Assembly: GCA_964498125.1 (NCBI GenBank)
Contig: CAZCGE010000019.1
Span: 1 to 5,454, forward strand
Direction: 5' to 3'
DNA from: CAMDBL01 sp964498125
Lineage (GTDB): Bacteria; Pseudomonadota; Alphaproteobacteria; Rhizobiales; Hyphomicrobiaceae
Length of the DNA: 5,454 bases
Positions 4,202 through 5,454 of this stretch are shown here, in pieces. Under the pieces are notes generated by a model, which ran no database searches, had not been told where the DNA came from, and saw nothing but the letters and a program-made list of their open reading frames with translations. Each line of letters starts with the position of its first letter. Within the stretch, counting starts at the first letter, position 1. A program made the position numbers and the translations under genes.

Positions 4202-4930
4202 ATGTCGCAACGCACCCGCCTCGGGATGCTGACGCCTTCCTCCAACACCGTGCTCGAGCCCGTCACCAGCGCCATGCTGGCCGGCCTGCCCGATGTCACG
4301 GCGCATTTCGGTCGTTTCCGCGTCACCGAGATCGCGCTGTCGGATCGTGCCATGCGCCAATTCGACGATACCGAGATCCTCGAGGCGGCGGAATTGCTGG
4401 CGACCGCCAAGGTCGACGTTATCGCCTGGAACGGCACGTCGGCGAGCTGGCTGGGCTTGCATACCGACGAGCACATGGCGCGGCGGATCACAGGCGCGAC
4501 CGGCATCAAGGCCTCGACCTGCGTGCTCGGCTATCGCGACCTGCTGCGCGCCACCGGCGTCCGACGTGTGGGTCTGGTTTCACCTTATACCGATGATGTG
4601 CAGGCGCGGATCGCCAAGGTCTGGGGTGCGGAGGGCTTCGCCATCACCGCGGAACGTCACCGCGGCCTTGCCGACAACTATTCCTTCTGTGAGATCACGG
4701 AAGCCGAGATCGCCGAGATGAGCCGCGCCGTGGCGAGCGAGGGGTGCGATGCCGTGGTCGTGCTGTGCACCAACATGGCTGGCGCCGCCGTGGCGCCCCG
4801 GATCGAGCCCGAGCTTGAGGTGCCAGTCTATGACTCGGTGTCCGTGACGCTGTGGCAATGCCTGCGCGTCGCCGGTGTCGATCCGCGCCGCATCACGGGC
4901 TGGGGCCGCCTGTTCGACGTGGCGGTTTAG
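4202..4930 (+). CDS. Asp/Glu racemase-superfamily enzyme (maleate isomerase / arylmalonate decarboxylase-like)
   Basis: This encodes a 242-residue cytosolic enzyme of the aspartate/glutamate racemase fold, two Rossmann-like halves with the active site between them. The N-terminal RLGMLTPSSNTVLEP (6-20) is the substrate carboxylate-binding motif seen in maleate isomerases. Where two-cysteine members have their first catalytic Cys, this protein has Gly78 in WNGTSASW, followed by Thr79 and Ser80. Tyr129 in VSPYTDD and Cys189 in VVLCTNMAG match the tyrosine and second cysteine. Gly-Thr-Ser, Tyr and one late Cys is the arrangement of arylmalonate decarboxylase, so racemisation is not assured; substrate unknown. 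The C-terminus GWGRLFDVAV is typical of this group. The ATG at 4202 has GGAG 7 bases upstream; an earlier in-frame start at 3989 would translate the tandem repeat and is rejected. It has no partner gene here. Confidence 0.88.
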   Translation: MSQRTRLGMLTPSSNTVLEPVTSAMLAGLPDVTAHFGRFRVTEIALSDRAMRQFDDTEILEAAELLATAKVDVIAWNGTSASWLGLHTDEHMARRITGATGIKASTCVLGYRDLLRATGVRRVGLVSPYTDDVQARIAKVWGAEGFAITAERHRGLADNYSFCEITEAEIAEMSRAVASEGCDAVVVLCTNMAGAAVAPRIEPELEVPVYDSVSVTLWQCLRVAGVDPRRITGWGRLFDVAV

Positions 4931-4934
4931 AGTT

Positions 4935-4966
4935 CCTGGCCGGCATGCGGCAGGGCGGCGGCCGGG
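4935..4966 (+). terminator. Weak candidate terminator after the racemase-like gene
   Basis: CCTGGCCG (4935-4942) can pair with CGGCCGGG (4959-4966), eight pairs including one T-G wobble, around a 16-base loop. It lies 5 bases after the stop codon but lacks a T run, so it would be inefficient or incidental. Confidence 0.25.
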
Positions 4967-4995
4967 GCGATCTTGACGACTTGCATGTGCCAAAC

Positions 4996-5014
4996 AATGA
5001 TTGCACCAATCATT
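4996..5014. promoter_or_regulatory. Operator-like dyad in AT-rich patch
   Basis: AATGATTG (4996-5003) and CAATCATT (5007-5014) are perfect inverted copies around CAC, a 19-base dyad of the size typical for a dimeric repressor site. It lies in a stretch (4981-5040) where only 20 of 60 bases are G or C, about 90 bases upstream of the short membrane frame at 5100. It may be the surviving control region of the gene that frame came from. The regulator cannot be named. Confidence 0.4.
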
Positions 5015-5099
5015 TGAAACAATATCTCAACGAAATTGAAAGGCGAATATCCGACAACATTTGCGCGACGACGATTTCCCCCGCAGTGCCGAGCGTGCG

Positions 5100-5351
5100 A
5101 TGTATATGCAGACGGCTGCACCAGCCATGCCGACCGATCCAGAGGCCCTTCAGCCTGGCAAACGCCGTGATCTGGGTCTTGGAGTCGTTTTGCGCGCCAC
5201 TCCATTTTCAATGCTTGGGCATATATTCAATGTGACGGTTGCATTCGTTGCTTTTTCCGGATCGGCGTCGGCCTGGTTTTTACTTTCGTGGGCGGCGGGC
5301 GCCTATGCGGTAGGCATGCCTATCCCTTTACCTCAGGCTAGCTTCGCGTGA
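5100..5351 (+). pseudogene. Short membrane frame, probable truncated N-terminus of a signalling protein
   Basis: This frame encodes 83 residues from the ATG at 5100 (a TTG at 5061 would add 13, and an ATG at 5106 would remove 2). A polar N-terminus of about 30 residues is followed by two likely membrane helices around MLGHIFNVTVAFVAFSG and AWFLLSWAAGAYAVG. The stretch LRATPFSMLGHIFN resembles the start of membrane sensor regions in front of GGDEF/EAL, kinase or similar domains, but no such domain follows: after PIPLPQASFA the frame stops. Third codon positions are much poorer in G/C than elsewhere in the window, no clear ribosome binding site precedes any start, and the last 19 bases overlap the 3' end of the opposing gene. 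A decayed, truncated gene is the best reading. A genuine small membrane protein is the alternative. The sensor resemblance is from memory. Confidence 0.4.
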
Positions 5352-5454
5352 ATTGACGGGAACCAGCGACAGCGCCGGGTGTCATCGACGAGCTGGCGCA
5401 TGGTGACGGGCGGCCGTGCGACGAGGCTCTCGATCACGCGCGCGGCGATGCGGC
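5333..5454 (-). CDS. 3' end of an unidentified minus-strand gene (partial)
   Basis: The minus strand is open from the right edge of the window to a TGA at 5335-5333, giving the last 39 residues of a protein, with the piece ARVIESLVARPPVTMRQL and the C-terminus FPSIHAKLA. The start lies outside the window. Most codons end in G or C, as in the other real genes here and unlike the overlapping plus-strand frame, so the coding signal is good for so short a piece. I do not recognise the family: the visible part looks like an amphipathic C-terminal helix region with no catalytic motif. It converges on the truncated membrane frame and overlaps its end by 19 bases. Confidence 0.5.
   Translation of the reverse strand, partial: RIAARVIESLVARPPVTMRQLVDDTRRCRWFPSIHAKLA

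Noticed and set aside
4927..5211. A 94-codon minus-strand frame with a hydrophobic stretch
   Set aside because: No ribosome binding site, no recognisable family, and it overlaps the end of the racemase-like gene. The hydrophobic part comes from translating the AT-rich patch and its dyad.

Overview
The window is high-GC bacterial chromosome, most likely from an alphaproteobacterium (Rhizobiales or Rhodospirillales type). Supporting signs are the strong G/C preference at third codon positions, a periplasmic cytochrome c556/c'-type gene, a LipB of alphaproteobacterial style, a tRNA with encoded CCA behind a TTGTTC-17-TATATC promoter, and a small secreted protein of a type I associate with Bradyrhizobium-like genomes. 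That last point is memory, not a search result. I see no phage, plasmid, CRISPR or intact transposase gene.

Layout. 1-319 has no confident gene: it holds three close hairpins, a possible minus-strand frame leaving the window, and a perfect 37-base palindrome. 320-814 is a cytochrome c556/c' precursor on the minus strand with its own terminator. Divergent from it is acylphosphatase (1022-1309, plus). acyP converges on a LysR-type regulator (1432-2274, minus); between their 3' ends lies a nested palindrome, two self-complementary GGGGTCAGACCC units arranged as a 32-base inverted repeat. Divergent from the LysR gene is a likely two-gene unit: a 28-residue Lys/Ala/Pro peptide (2429-2515) and a small exported protein with a CxxxC pair (2546-2887), closed by a good terminator. 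lipB (minus, ending at 2953) converges on that unit.

A tRNA-Leu(GAG) gene (3890-3974) follows, then a 36-base tandem duplication and a strong hairpin, then an Asp/Glu racemase-superfamily enzyme (4202-4930). Its active-site signature, GTSxS plus a single late Cys, looks more like arylmalonate decarboxylase than a two-cysteine racemase. The last 500 bases change character: an AT-rich patch with an operator-like dyad, and a short two-helix membrane frame that looks like the broken-off N-terminus of a signalling protein. This abuts, tail to tail, the 3' end of a high-GC minus-strand gene that leaves the window.

The genes are mostly independent housekeeping or small accessory functions (electron transfer, lipoylation, acyl phosphate hydrolysis, translation), not one pathway. 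The clearest unexplained structures are the GGGGTCAGACCC palindromes, the Lys-rich peptide with its exported neighbour, and the decayed AT-rich island. I found nothing that I can defend as a new multi-gene system.
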